Below are positions 1-9,016 of a stretch of 64,000 bases of DNA, piece after piece. Position numbers and translations under genes: made by a program. The stretch is from the NCBI GenBank assembly GCA_000987045.1, contig LAKY01000063.1:40278-104277 (forward strand), given 5' to 3'. The first letter of the stretch is position 1; each line of letters opens with the position of its first letter. This stretch comes from Clostridiales bacterium PH28_bin88 (GTDB lineage: Bacteria > Bacillota > PH28-bin88). The notes under the pieces are model-generated. The model saw only the letters and a list, made by a program, of their open reading frames with translations, was not told the DNA's origin and did not search any database.

Positions 1-149
1 TTGCTTGCGCGAAAAAAGCGATAAAGGCAAATAATGCGGTAGTAAATCGAACATAATAAGCTTTGACATTGGCCGCTATCTCGCCATCATCTTTCCACCC
101 GGCGGTCTTAATTATGTTTAGATGCTGCTGTCGTAAAGGAGTCGTGCCC

Positions 150-803
150 ATGGAGCTAACACTTATTACCATCGGCGTACTACTGCTAATTGGGGTAGCC
201 GTCTACGTGGCTTACCGCGTCAGGTCCCGCCCGGCCCTGAAACCGTACCAGGAAAGTCTGGATGCCCCGGAACCCCAGTACAGCCTGCCGCAAAGCTACG
301 GTGAAGACGAAATCGTCGCCCTGGTTAAAGACCCATACTGGCTGTACACCTACTGGGAGGTCACCGAAGGAAAAAGGAAGGAGTTCGAGAAGAAATTTGG
401 CAAGGGTACCTGGGAGACATCGGAACCTCTATTGCGATTGTATGACCTCACCGGGCTGGGAGCCGCCGTCACCCTGGAGACACCTTACGAAGACGTCCAT
501 ATCGACGGGTACGCCAACAACTGGTATATCCACGTGGGAAAGCCTGACCATACCTTTTGTATCGACCTGGGACGGCGGTTACCAGGCGGCACTTTTGTGA
601 CGATAGCCCGCTCCAACGTCGTCACCACACCCAGTGACCGGGTGTCGGATGTCATCGACCCCCAGTGGCCACCTATCGATGCCATTTGGCGGACCTTCGG
701 CCCCACGGTTGCCGGAGCACCCGAAGTACGGCCCACCGGCGTGGGTTCTCCCGCGTTTATTACGGGCCTCGGCAGCGAAGCCATCATGAGAAGGAAGGAG
801 TGA
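150..803 (+). CDS. DUF4912 domain membrane-anchored protein
   Basis: This is a protein of about 217 residues with one N-terminal membrane segment (ITIGVLLLIGVAVYVAYRV) followed by a DUF4912 domain, recognisable from 'DPYWLYTYWEV' and the following 'LLRLYDLTG' strand. The ORF track starts at 63, but ATG at 150 has AAAGGAG eight bases upstream and places the membrane segment at the N-terminus, so I prefer it. The next gene starts four bases after the stop, so the two are probably co-transcribed. DUF4912 proteins are often found beside GH57 glucan enzymes; some look like carbohydrate-binding folds, but the function is not established. The family call is firm and the role is inference. Confidence 0.8.
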   Translation: MELTLITIGVLLLIGVAVYVAYRVRSRPALKPYQESLDAPEPQYSLPQSYGEDEIVALVKDPYWLYTYWEVTEGKRKEFEKKFGKGTWETSEPLLRLYDLTGLGAAVTLETPYEDVHIDGYANNWYIHVGKPDHTFCIDLGRRLPGGTFVTIARSNVVTTPSDRVSDVIDPQWPPIDAIWRTFGPTVAGAPEVRPTGVGSPAFITGLGSEAIMRRKE

Positions 804-807
804 TCCC

Positions 808-2391
808 GTGTCCCAGGGTTTCCTGGCACTTGTTCTGCATGCGCACCTCCCCTACGTACGCCATCCGGAGACCGAACACGCGCTGGCAGAAAGATGGCTT
901 TACGAAGCCATCACAGAGACATATCTCCCCCTGGTGAAAGTTCTGGACCGTCTCATTGAGGACGGTGTGGGCTTTCACTTTACTGTTTCCTTGAGTCCTC
1001 CCCTGCTCTGCATGCTGTCTGACCCCTTGATCCAAAAAAGATACCTGCGTCACCTGGAAAAGCTGCAAGAGCTGGCGGAAAAGGAAGTAACCAGGACTGC
1101 AAGGGAACCTCACTTTCAGTACCTGGCCCGGGTGTATCAGGACCTCTTTAACGGGGCGTATGACATTTTCCACCACAAGTACGGGGATAACCTCCTCAAC
1201 GCCTTCAAACGGTATCTGGACCTGGGAAATGTTGAGGTAATCACCAGCGCGGCCACTCACGGCTTCCTGCCGCTAATAGGGATCCACCCCCAGGTTATCA
1301 GGGCGCAGGTGGGGGTGGCGGTCGACGTCTTCTCCAGGCACTTCGGCCGCCGGCCGCGGGGTCTCTGGCTGCCGGAATGCGGCTATGCTCCCGGTGTGGA
1401 CCGCGTGCTCGGAGACTACGGTATCGAATACTTCTTTGTAGACACTCACGGCCTCCTCTTCGCCTCCCCCAGGCCGAGGTACGGCGTGTATGCCCCCATC
1501 AGGTGCCCGGAATCCGGTGTGGCCGCCTTTGGGCGTGACGTGGAATCTTCGCTCCAGGTATGGAGCGCCCAGGAGGGGTATCCCGGGGACTGCGATTACC
1601 GGGAGTTCTACCGGGACATCGGTTTTGACCTGGACTGGGAATACATCAAGGACTACGTGCACCCGGATGGGTACCGCATCGATACCGGGCTGAAGTACTA
1701 CCGCATCACCGGTAAGACTAACCATAAGGAACCTTACATGCCCCAGTGGGCCAGAGATAAGGCTGCCATTCATGCCGGCAACTTTATGTTTAACCGGGAG
1801 AAACAGATCGAATACCTGGCCGCTCACATGGACAGGCCGCCTATTATAGTAGCCCCTTACGACGCCGAACTGTTCGGCCACTGGTGGTTCGAGGGTCCCC
1901 AGTGGTTGGATTTCCTGTTCAGGAAGATCGCCTATAACCAGAACGTGTTCTCTACCATTACCCCCGGCCAGTACCTGGATCGCTTTCCGCACAACCAGCC
2001 TTCCACTCCCTGCATGTCCAGCTGGGGTAACAAAGGCTATAACGACGTGTGGCTGGAGGGTAGCAACGACTGGATCTACCGCCACCTCCACCAGGCAGCC
2101 AAACGGATACAGCACCTGGTCCGCCAGAACTTGGACGCATCCGGCCTGAAGCAGCGGGCATTGAACCAGTCCGCTCGGGAGGTGCTACTGGCGGAAAGCA
2201 GCGACTGGGCCTTCATCATGAAGACCGGCACCATGGTGGACTACGCCTGCCGGCGTACTGTGAACCACGTCGGCCGCTTCCTGAAGCTTCACGACGACAT
2301 CACCAACGACCGCCTGGAAGCGGCTTACCTGGAAGACATCGAAGAAAAAGACAATATCTTTCCCCATATTGACTACAGGGCATACGTATAA
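808..2391 (+). CDS. GH57 1,4-alpha-glucan branching enzyme (DUF1957)
   Basis: This 527-residue GH57 protein has the archaeal/thermophile type of branching-enzyme architecture. The N-terminal motif LHAHLPYVRHPE opens the catalytic barrel, Glu190 in GLWLPECGY fits the nucleophile, and Asp352 in APYDAELFGHWW fits the acid/base. A helical DUF1957 C-terminus follows, and the length matches the family. It should introduce alpha-1,6 branches into cytoplasmic glycogen. The start is GTG with the strong site AAGGAAGGAG upstream. It lies directly behind the DUF4912 gene and upstream of other glucan genes. A plain alpha-amylase activity is the main alternative, but the DUF1957 tail favours branching. Confidence 0.88.
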   Translation: MSQGFLALVLHAHLPYVRHPETEHALAERWLYEAITETYLPLVKVLDRLIEDGVGFHFTVSLSPPLLCMLSDPLIQKRYLRHLEKLQELAEKEVTRTAREPHFQYLARVYQDLFNGAYDIFHHKYGDNLLNAFKRYLDLGNVEVITSAATHGFLPLIGIHPQVIRAQVGVAVDVFSRHFGRRPRGLWLPECGYAPGVDRVLGDYGIEYFFVDTHGLLFASPRPRYGVYAPIRCPESGVAAFGRDVESSLQVWSAQEGYPGDCDYREFYRDIGFDLDWEYIKDYVHPDGYRIDTGLKYYRITGKTNHKEPYMPQWARDKAAIHAGNFMFNREKQIEYLAAHMDRPPIIVAPYDAELFGHWWFEGPQWLDFLFRKIAYNQNVFSTITPGQYLDRFPHNQPSTPCMSSWGNKGYNDVWLEGSNDWIYRHLHQAAKRIQHLVRQNLDASGLKQRALNQSAREVLLAESSDWAFIMKTGTMVDYACRRTVNHVGRFLKLHDDITNDRLEAAYLEDIEEKDNIFPHIDYRAYV

Positions 2392-2396
2392 CGTTG

Positions 2397-2421
2397 AGGC
2401 ACCTTGAAAGGTGCCTTTTTT
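2397..2421 (+). terminator. Rho-independent terminator after GH57 gene
   Basis: The stem AGGCACCT-TGAA-AGGTGCCT is followed by a run of T, five bases after the branching-enzyme stop codon. Confidence 0.88.
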
Positions 2422-2576
2422 ACATGAATTCTCAATCTAAAGCTTGGGATGTTGACACCGTATCAGGTCATAGTGTACCCGCTAAATTCGCATAAGTTAA
2501 TTTCGTGCGCGCGCTTTTGTGTTTCCAAGACGGTAAGTAACTGTGAAGCCTTCTCCGTCCTAGTTCCCTTAAGTGA

Positions 2577-2604
2577 TTGACTGGGTTCACTATTTGACTA
2601 TAAT
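2577..2604 (+). promoter_or_regulatory. Sigma-A type promoter for AbrB/PIN pair
   Basis: TTGACT and TATAAT are separated by 16 bases, about 40 bases upstream of the antitoxin GTG start. Nothing else of note was seen between the preceding terminator and this promoter. Confidence 0.65.
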
Positions 2605-2644
2605 AAAAGTAAGGATTCAAGTTTCTTACTTGGAGGTAATGTAA

Positions 2645-2869
2645 GTGAAAGCCAAAATTACTGTAAAAGGACAGGTTACCATCCCTCAAAAAGTGAGGAT
2701 GGCACTCGGGGTCAAAGCCGGTGATGAAATTGAGTTTGAACGTACAGAAAAAGGTTACTTGATAAAAAAGAAGATCGGGCCGTCTCCTTTTAGCAAATAT
2801 GTAGGCCATCTTCGCTCCAAAGCAGGCAAAGATACGGATGTCCTCATTGAGGATTTACGCGGAAGATGA
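2645..2869 (+). CDS. AbrB/MazE-type antitoxin (VapB-like)
   Basis: This is a 74-residue swapped-hairpin AbrB-family DNA-binding protein. The N-terminus (KITVKGQVTIPQKVR then LGVKAGDEIEF) is the classic fold signature. The GTG start is preceded by TTGGAGG. The stop overlaps the ATG of a PIN-domain reading frame by an ATGA junction, the usual layout of a vapBC toxin-antitoxin pair in which the antitoxin represses its own promoter. The toxin partner is truncated here, so this antitoxin is probably an orphan. Its C-terminal half has no recognisable family. Confidence 0.85.
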   Translation: MKAKITVKGQVTIPQKVRMALGVKAGDEIEFERTEKGYLIKKKIGPSPFSKYVGHLRSKAGKDTDVLIEDLRGR

Positions 2870-3003
2870 TCACTGCAGTAGACACTAACATATTGCTAGA
2901 CCTCCTCATCCCGGACTCCCTGTCCCGCTCTCCCCTTGGATCAATACGGTGGCATCTGTCGCCGCAACCCGGGCCAGCAAGTGAAAAATCTCCTGCATCC
3001 TGA
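2866..3003 (+). pseudogene. Truncated VapC-type PIN toxin fragment
   Basis: The frame begins MITAVDTNILLDLLIPDS, the typical PIN start with the first acidic metal ligand in VDTN, and overlaps the antitoxin stop. After about 18 residues the homology ends and the frame runs antisense through a sigma-54 regulator fragment until a stop at 3001. About 100 residues and the remaining active-site acids are missing, so it cannot be an active nuclease. The breakpoint lies near 2918-2922. It is too short for the ORF track. Confidence 0.75.
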
Positions 3004-3402
3004 CATTGCTGCTGACTAAACTACCAAAAGAATAAGCACGCTGCAATTCTTGCCTGAGTCGCTTATTCTCCTGGCGTAACCGGATAGTCTCCAAGGCGAA
3101 CTTAACAGCCATCACCAATTGTTCCTGGTTGGCTGGCTTTGCGTACTCGTCATCGGGGTGCGGCGTCAGGACAATACCAACCAGGTCCGGGTAAGTGGTT
3201 TTTACGATAGGGAAAATGTTTGTATTCTCTTCGCCTGCATCAAAGATCACCAGGTCAACCTCATTCTCCACCAGCTTGTCCAATGTTTCTTCAAGACAAC
3301 CCGCCGTTATTACAGAGTAACTCTCTGCAAGGCCTCAACCAACACATGTTGCCGTTTGATATTCGGATCAACCAGCATAATAGTTTGTTTAGGAGCTGAC
3401 AC
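2906..3402 (-). pseudogene. Broken sigma-54-dependent response regulator
   Basis: On the minus strand a receiver-like segment (MLVDPNIKRQ from a GTG near 3402) changes frame near 3315 and continues as a degraded receiver with 'DLVIFDAG'. A coiled linker and the start of an AAA+ domain ending exactly in the Walker A motif GESGTG follow. The rest of the AAA+ and helix-turn-helix domains are absent because the frame then runs into the vapC fragment. One frameshift and a 3' truncation mark it as dead. An NtrC-family regulator is the clear ancestor; its original targets are unknown. Confidence 0.75.
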
Positions 3403-3766
3403 AAGGAGACGTCCTCTACAAAATATTCCTTTAACTATATGACGTTCATTCTAACCTAGTAGTTCCCTCTTTTAGGGAATATTTCTTTAACAATCATTAC
3501 TTTCCTCTTAGAATTCATCCTTCCTGCTTACGATATTTTCGTGTATCTCTTCCCAAGATAAAAAAAACGGCCGTACCGGTAGCAATCGCACGGTACGCCG
3601 GCAGAGACCTATGAGCACGTCGTCACCTAAAATCGCTTTTCTTAAAATGAACGAGGGCCGACCATATTTGCTTTTTGGTCGGCCCCTCTTTTGAACTGGT
3701 AACGCAGAGCGCTAAATTAGAGGAAACGTACTATTGGCAAAGTAGAGCATCCCTTACCAAGGGCGC
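3403..3766. other. Intergenic stretch with one strong hairpin
   Basis: No coding sequence is supported here. The only clear element is a hairpin, listed separately. A weaker inverted segment around CCGTACCGG...CGGTACG near 3571-3597 may be another relic. The stretch lies in the decayed patch between the vapC/regulator junction and the lipoprotein gene. Confidence 0.5.
3655..3692 (+). terminator. Hairpin terminator
   Basis: GGGCCGACCA pairs with TGGTCGGCCC around an AT-rich loop and is followed by CTCTTTT on the plus strand. No plus-strand gene directly upstream is intact, so it may be left from a deleted gene. Confidence 0.55.
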
Positions 3767-4237
3767 CTATTTCCCAAACGATATATTTGAGCTGTCTTGT
3801 TCCCCCGAAGCTGTCACCCACGTTATTTCGATAGATGAGTTTTTCAATAAATCAATGGCGGCATCCTTACCCAACATTTTCTTCACCTTTTTCCAGGACT
3901 TATTGTCATGATAACCCACAACCAATCCTTGGGGTGGAATATCAACGTGATCGGGTGGTTCGGCGGTAAATACAGTAGTCCAACGGCCCGGTGGAGTATA
4001 ACCTTCCGGCATGTTAACTCTGCCGTATCGGGGCATGACTTTTAATTGTTGGATTTTTTCTTCGCCAGTGTACTTTACAATTATTGTATCATAGATACTT
4101 TCACGGTCCCATTCTAGGCGGGCACTAACTACCCACGGCGAAGAAGCTGATTCAAGCTCAACACTATAGCGTTGTAAAGCACATGATGGCATAGTTAACA
4201 CCAGTAAAGCTAAAATTATTAGTTGTCTTAACCTCAC
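3767..4237 (-). CDS. Hypothetical lipoprotein
   Basis: This is a 156-residue product with a lipoprotein signal: basic start, hydrophobic stretch and lipobox LTMPSC with Cys19. The mature part is soluble and beta-rich in appearance, with no family that I recognise. The start is GTG at 4237, a few bases after the stop of an open C-terminal fragment on the same strand. It is probably anchored on the outer face of the membrane. Its position among broken genes makes its expression uncertain. Confidence 0.55.
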   Translation of the reverse strand: MRLRQLIILALLVLTMPSCALQRYSVELESASSPWVVSARLEWDRESIYDTIIVKYTGEEKIQQLKVMPRYGRVNMPEGYTPPGRWTTVFTAEPPDHVDIPPQGLVVGYHDNKSWKKVKKMLGKDAAIDLLKNSSIEITWVTASGEQDSSNISFGK

Positions 4238-4243
4238 AAGAGA

Positions 4244-4393
4244 TCACCCCCCCGGTCCATTACCCCACCCGCTGCCATTCCCAGTTAGATAATTTGTCCA
4301 GCCTTTGTAAGCTCTGGTATAGAAGTCCCAAGTACTCCCAGTGGGGGTTCTGACTAATTTAGAATACATCTCGCCGATTTGGTTGGTGCTACA
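4244..4393 (-). pseudogene. C-terminal fragment of an unknown gene
   Basis: An open frame without a convincing start ends just before the lipoprotein gene. It reads as an aromatic and glycine-rich tail (WDFYTRAYKGWTNYL, then GSGWGNGPGG). A TGA closes the frame upstream. It looks like the surviving 3' end of a larger secreted-protein gene, but I do not recognise the family. The remainder of 4394-4526 holds nothing I can support. Confidence 0.35.
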
Positions 4394-4526
4394 TCAACAT
4401 ACCACCCTCAAGTAGGTTAGTTTTTCTGCCTCTGTTATATAGATTATGAATAAGCCTGAATGGGTTCCCATGCCCATTCCCGCCACTTAAGCCTTCTACT
4501 TTTGTCTGACATACCCGGCGTTTGGT

Positions 4527-6140
4527 TTACGGTTTTTCGTTCCGCCACTTCGAAATACGTATATATCGGACCTTCCCTTCTTTGTCGAGGATCAGTCCCC
4601 CGGATTGCCCTGCTTCGAGTTCCCTGAAAGCACCAATCCTTTCTTCTTGTTCGATACCTTTTTCCCCCATACGGGCAGTACTGAAAATAATTACGGCGTC
4701 CGCCCTTACCGGGAGCTTTTCGCCGACCAGGACCGTATTTGGTTCATTAATAAGTTGCTCAATAACAAAGACTCGCTCCTTTAAATCTACATTGCGGATA
4801 CGGAATTCTACAAACACCTCTCCCGGCCCTGACGGTGGAACCTCTGGTACCCGGGATTGTCCACACCCTGCCGTGGTGAAGGCAATAATACCTGCGATTC
4901 CCAAGGTGAGAATTATCGCCAGACTGGATACGGAACGCTGAGATTCCGGTGGAGGGGATTCGGGTGGATGGGATTTCAGTGGTGGATTAGGCCCAAAGCG
5001 TGTAGTTCTCCCGAAGAAAAACATAATGCTCTGCCACAATCCAAAAAAGGAGTAGGCTGAATAGCCCAAATACACCGCTGGACCGAACGCCGCTGCCAAG
5101 GCATCAAAGGACGGTCTGGCTCCCCACACCCGGAACCATGTTAGCGTGATACTCGAGAAGAAAAAGCCCAATCCGTAAACCGTGAAGGCCAGTGCCGTTA
5201 AAGTAAGGTGTAACTTTTTCCAAAACCCTCGCGTACCTACATCTTCAATGGCGTGAACTGTAAGGGAGACGATAGTGCCTACAAAAAATTTCCATAAAGC
5301 AAAATTGATTAATAAGAGTTGCCACCGTCCGGCCGTTGTAAATGGACGAATCCACCGAAGATTGGGTACTCCACTGGGAAGTTCGAAGCCATGTTACGTA
5401 GGTTGGTGGATTGGGTTCTGTGATGGGAGCATGCCAGTCGCCTCCTGTCCGGGCCGAGGCAAAATAACCGTAAGTGAACGTATTGGGAAGCAGCCTAGAT
5501 AGCTCCGAACGCCATTTGGTCATGGGGCTTGCCGTATCGCTGAAATTTGATTGACCGGGCGCCATTAATTCTAAACCTCGGTACCTAAGAACATTCCAGT
5601 TGGTCCATGGTACGGTAAGACTATACGGGTGTGCTATACCGGGGGAAGAAGTTCCGGGATTGTTAGACAGGACATTATCAATTCCATCAGGAGCAAGTTT
5701 AATTCTACATTTCCTTCAGGGTTTCTAAGCCCCTTGTCAATGGACTGACTCAATTCGTCGAACTCAGAGTGTTCCGCTGCACTAAGCGGCGCTTTGTTTT
5801 TTGCCTTCCTAAGTTCATTCCACCTGGCAACCTGTGCCATAGTCATTCCTTGAACTCTATTTTTCAGTTGGTTTGGAACATTAGCCAGCGCATCTTTGGC
5901 TTCAACTCCGTTAACCGTAATTGACTTTAACATTGGGGTGACATCGGAGTCGTATCCTGTCAACAAAGAAAACGCGATCCTCCAAGAATCTGCTGTAGGT
6001 TCGAAACGGAGCTTTTCGGGCGCTACTACAACCAACTGTCCCTCCGCACCCTGCAAACTGTCAGCATCTTGTGCTCCAGCAGCCGGTACTAGCAGTAGTA
6101 TAAGTGATAGAATTAAAAGCAAAGCAAAAAACTTTTTCAT
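4527..6140 (-). pseudogene. Unknown multi-pass membrane protein, two frameshifts
   Basis: Three consecutive minus-strand frames read as one protein. The first begins at ATG 6140 with a cleavable signal (MKKFFALLLILSLILLLVPA ending GAQ) and runs to about 5700. The sense then moves to a second frame ('DNVLSNNPGTSSPGIAHPY') until about 5395. A third frame then reads 'HGFELPSGVPNLRWIRPF' and several membrane helices (LWKFFVGTIVSLTVHAIEDV, LTLTALAFTVYGLGFFFSS). The listed ORFs 5634..6230, 5245..5565 and 4527..5171 are its pieces. The last piece ends in a proline-rich linker, another hydrophobic segment with GCGQ, and a soluble domain. Either the gene is dead or the assembly has two indels. I do not recognise the family. 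Confidence 0.6.
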
Positions 6141-6204
6141 GGTTCTCTTTTTCTCGTCTTCTTGGTTAAACGAATCGATACTATGAGCGGACCTATACTC
6201 CCGT

Positions 6205-6282
6205 CTACCAGGACTTTGATCCAAACACAATAATGATCCCCAGCAATCCCAGCGCTAGCCGCTTAAGCCACATGTGCACCAT
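6205..6282 (-). CDS. 25-residue membrane peptide
   Basis: ATG at 6282 is preceded by the near-perfect site AAGGAGGTG at ideal spacing. It opens a 25-codon frame with a basic start (MVHMWLKRLALG) and a short hydrophobic core (LLGIIIVFG) before TAG. It is too short for the ORF track. It lies about 65 bases upstream of the frameshifted membrane-protein gene on the same strand and could be its leader peptide or a free small membrane protein. Confidence 0.4.
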   Translation of the reverse strand: MVHMWLKRLALGLLGIIIVFGSKSW

Positions 6283-6467
6283 GTTTTTCACCTCCTTCAT
6301 TAGTTTGTGCCTAATCTTATAGCAAGCCTTGTGCCAGATGTGGGAAAGCCTGTTTTTCTGGCTTAGCAATCTTTAATAGTTGTTAAAATGTGAATCATTG
6401 TCACTCTATTGTTAACAAGTGTTACCTTTTGTTACCCCTGCTGGACGTTGCTTTCAGTGCCGGAAAA

Positions 6468-6508
6468 CGAAAAAGCACACTCTTCGATTATGAGATGTGT
6501 GCTTTTGC
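6468..6508 (-). terminator. Terminator of nucleotidyltransferase gene
   Basis: AAAAGCACAC pairs with GTGTGCTTTT, and the minus strand continues as TTTTTCGTTTT, about 35 bases past the stop at 6543. Confidence 0.75.
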
Positions 6509-6542
6509 ATTCATGAACGGCTTTTCCGAACTCGTCCGGGTA

Positions 6543-9005
6543 TCACTTTTCTTTGTCCTCGATAATGCTTTTAATCTTCTCCACGTACAGGTTGGTAAGT
6601 TCATCGGCGATTTCCTGGGAGAAGCCCTCGCTGAAGACCCGGTAGAGGGGTTCGTCGGCGTCGGGCAGCACCAGGGCCCAACCGTTTTCGCGGTGCACCT
6701 TGATACCGTCCAGCAGTTCCACCCGGTCGGGCGGCTCGGATTCGATGAGGGTGCGCATCACCTTACCCTTGGCCTCCCAGGGGCATTCAGTATCCTGGCT
6801 GCCGGTATAGGCTTCGGGCAGGCTTGAAACCAGTTCGGACAGGAAGAGGCCCCGGGCTGCCAGGAAATCCAGCAGTTTGACCACCGCCTGGATGGCGTCG
6901 AACTGCAGCCCCAGTTGGGCGTACTTGCCCTGGCTGCCCCTTACCTCTTCCCGTACGGCCGCCTCCATCATGGCATAGGGAGCGGTCTTGGTCCGGATGA
7001 TGCGGCCCCCATACTGTTCCGCCACTTGTTCAACCGCCCGGGAAGCGGTCACCGGTACCGCCATCACTCCCCCGCTGTTGGCCTCAAAAATTAATCTGGA
7101 AATCAGGATGGTCAAGAAGGGCTCCTGGACGATGCGCCCCTGGTCATCCACCAGGATTAGCTGTTCCGCGTTGTGGTCCATCATCACGCCCAGGTCGGCC
7201 TCCCGCTGCACTACCTCCCGGGCCAGGTGGGAAACCATTTCCTTCATGGCATCGAAGTTGGGTTCGGTCTCGCCGATGGGGACCAGGAAATCCTCCACCC
7301 TGCACTGCAGGGTGTCCCACAGCAGCCCCACCATCTCCGGCAGGAACGGGGCGTGCCTGTCCACAACCAGCCTGAAGCCGCGGGCTTGAATCGCTTCCAC
7401 ATCCACTTGTGCCAGCAGGTTGTCCCGGTAAGCGTCAGCCACGTGAGGCAATACCTCGCTGGCCCCTACTTCCGCCTCTTTCACCCGGCGGAAGTCCTCC
7501 CGCCAGAACAGGTTTTCCACCTTGCGGGCGGCGCCGGGCGTGATGTCCATCCCGGCCGGGTCAAGGAAGTGCACCCATATCTTGTCCCTGTTCCGGGCAT
7601 CCCGCTTGACGTGCAAGCCGCCCTTGGCTTCCAGGGCAGGCAGAATAAACCGGTGCACGGGGGTGACCAGGTCACCCAGGTCCAGGCAGGACACCCCTGC
7701 GGACTGGACCCCGGCCATCAGGGCGCTTTTAACCATCCGGCAAGACGCCGACCCATCGCTGCTTACCACCACCCTGGAACCCTGAGACAAAGAAGCGCCG
7801 TAGGCAGCGCCAAGCCGGGCCGCAAATTCCGGAGTCATTTCCAGGTTGGCGAGGCCCGGTACGCCGTCCCGGCCGAAAAGGGTCTTCCCGGTGCAGGTCC
7901 CCCATACCATGCTGGCATGGAGGGTAACCCCTTTTTCCACTGTTTTATGGGGCCAGACCTTGACTTCCGGCTTCACCACCGACCGCTCTCCCAGGGTGGT
8001 ACCGTCACCGATTACCGCTCCCTCGTAAACGGAGGCATTGGAACCGACCACCACCTGTTTGCCCACCAGTGCCCCCCTTAAAGCCGCCTTTCTCCCGACA
8101 AAGGTATTGTCCCACACGACTGACCGCTTGATGGTGGCACCCTCTTCCACCACTACCCGGTCACCAATGACGGTAAAAGGCTCGATCACGGCCTCCGGTC
8201 CGATGACACACTGCTCCCCGATGATTACCGGCCCTTCCAAACGGGCGGTGGGGCTGATACTGGTACCGGCGCCGGTGCGGATGTCTTGTTCCGCGGGCGG
8301 TAATTCCACCGCCACCCGCCCGGCCAGCAGGTCGTAGTGGGCCTGGCGGTACTGCTGCAGGTTGCCGATGTCGCACCAGTAACCCGACAGTACACAGCCG
8401 TACATGGGCGCACCCTCGGCCAGCAGCATGGGAAACAGGTCTTTGCTGAAGTCGAACATCCTCCCGGCAGGTACCAGGCGCAGCACTTCCGGTTCCAGGA
8501 TGTAGATGCCGGTATTCACCCGGTCGCTGAACACCTCACCCCAGCTGGGTTTTTCCAGAAAACGGCGGATGGAGCCGTCCTCACCGGTGATGACCACCCC
8601 GTACTCCAGGGGAGTCTGCACGGTAGTGAGGACAATGGTTACCATTGCCTTTTTTTCCCTGTGATACTGGATGGCCCTGGACAGGTCGAAGTCTGTCAGG
8701 GCATCGCCGCTAACCACAATAAAGGGTTCATCCAGGAAGTCCTCCGCATTCTTAACACTGCCGGCAGTCCCCAGGGGAACCTCTTCAATAAAATAGCTGA
8801 GGTTCACTCCGCATTCAGCGCCGTCGCCGAAGTGCTCCATAATTGTCTCGGGCAGGTACTGCAAGGTAACCCCGATCTCCGTAATCCGGTGTTTTTTCAG
8901 GAGATCCAGGGCATAGTCCATGATGGGCCTGTTGCCTACGGGTACCATGGGCTTGGGCCGGTCACAGGTCAGCGGCCGGAGGCGTGATCCCTCGCCCCCC
9001 GCCAT
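6543..9005 (-). CDS. Sugar-1-P nucleotidyltransferase fused to degenerate phosphohexomutase
   Basis: The 820-residue product has three parts. A nucleotidyltransferase domain (residues 1-235) carries [14 protein letters not shown] left-handed beta-helix of hexapeptide repeats spans about 240-370. A phosphohexomutase-fold domain spans about 380-820. The mutase domain lacks the TASHNP phosphoserine loop ([10 protein letters not shown] in its place) and the DGDGDR metal loop (MMDHNAEQL in its place), so it is probably not catalytic. It should make an NDP-sugar for glucan or polysaccharide synthesis. The family start MKAIIMAGG would need ATA at 9018-9020, which sits well placed behind GAGGGGAGGG; the listed start is the first ATG. 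It overlaps the GT4 gene stop. Confidence 0.85.
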   Translation of the reverse strand: MAGGEGSRLRPLTCDRPKPMVPVGNRPIMDYALDLLKKHRITEIGVTLQYLPETIMEHFGDGAECGVNLSYFIEEVPLGTAGSVKNAEDFLDEPFIVVSGDALTDFDLSRAIQYHREKKAMVTIVLTTVQTPLEYGVVITGEDGSIRRFLEKPSWGEVFSDRVNTGIYILEPEVLRLVPAGRMFDFSKDLFPMLLAEGAPMYGCVLSGYWCDIGNLQQYRQAHYDLLAGRVAVELPPAEQDIRTGAGTSISPTARLEGPVIIGEQCVIGPEAVIEPFTVIGDRVVVEEGATIKRSVVWDNTFVGRKAALRGALVGKQVVVGSNASVYEGAVIGDGTTLGERSVVKPEVKVWPHKTVEKGVTLHASMVWGTCTGKTLFGRDGVPGLANLEMTPEFAARLGAAYGASLSQGSRVVVSSDGSASCRMVKSALMAGVQSAGVSCLDLGDLVTPVHRFILPALEAKGGLHVKRDARNRDKIWVHFLDPAGMDITPGAARKVENLFWREDFRRVKEAEVGASEVLPHVADAYRDNLLAQVDVEAIQARGFRLVVDRHAPFLPEMVGLLWDTLQCRVEDFLVPIGETEPNFDAMKEMVSHLAREVVQREADLGVMMDHNAEQLILVDDQGRIVQEPFLTILISRLIFEANSGGVMAVPVTASRAVEQVAEQYGGRIIRTKTAPYAMMEAAVREEVRGSQGKYAQLGLQFDAIQAVVKLLDFLAARGLFLSELVSSLPEAYTGSQDTECPWEAKGKVMRTLIESEPPDRVELLDGIKVHRENGWALVLPDADEPLYRVFSEGFSQEIADELTNLYVEKIKSIIEDKEK

Positions 9006-9016
9006 GATAATGGCTT

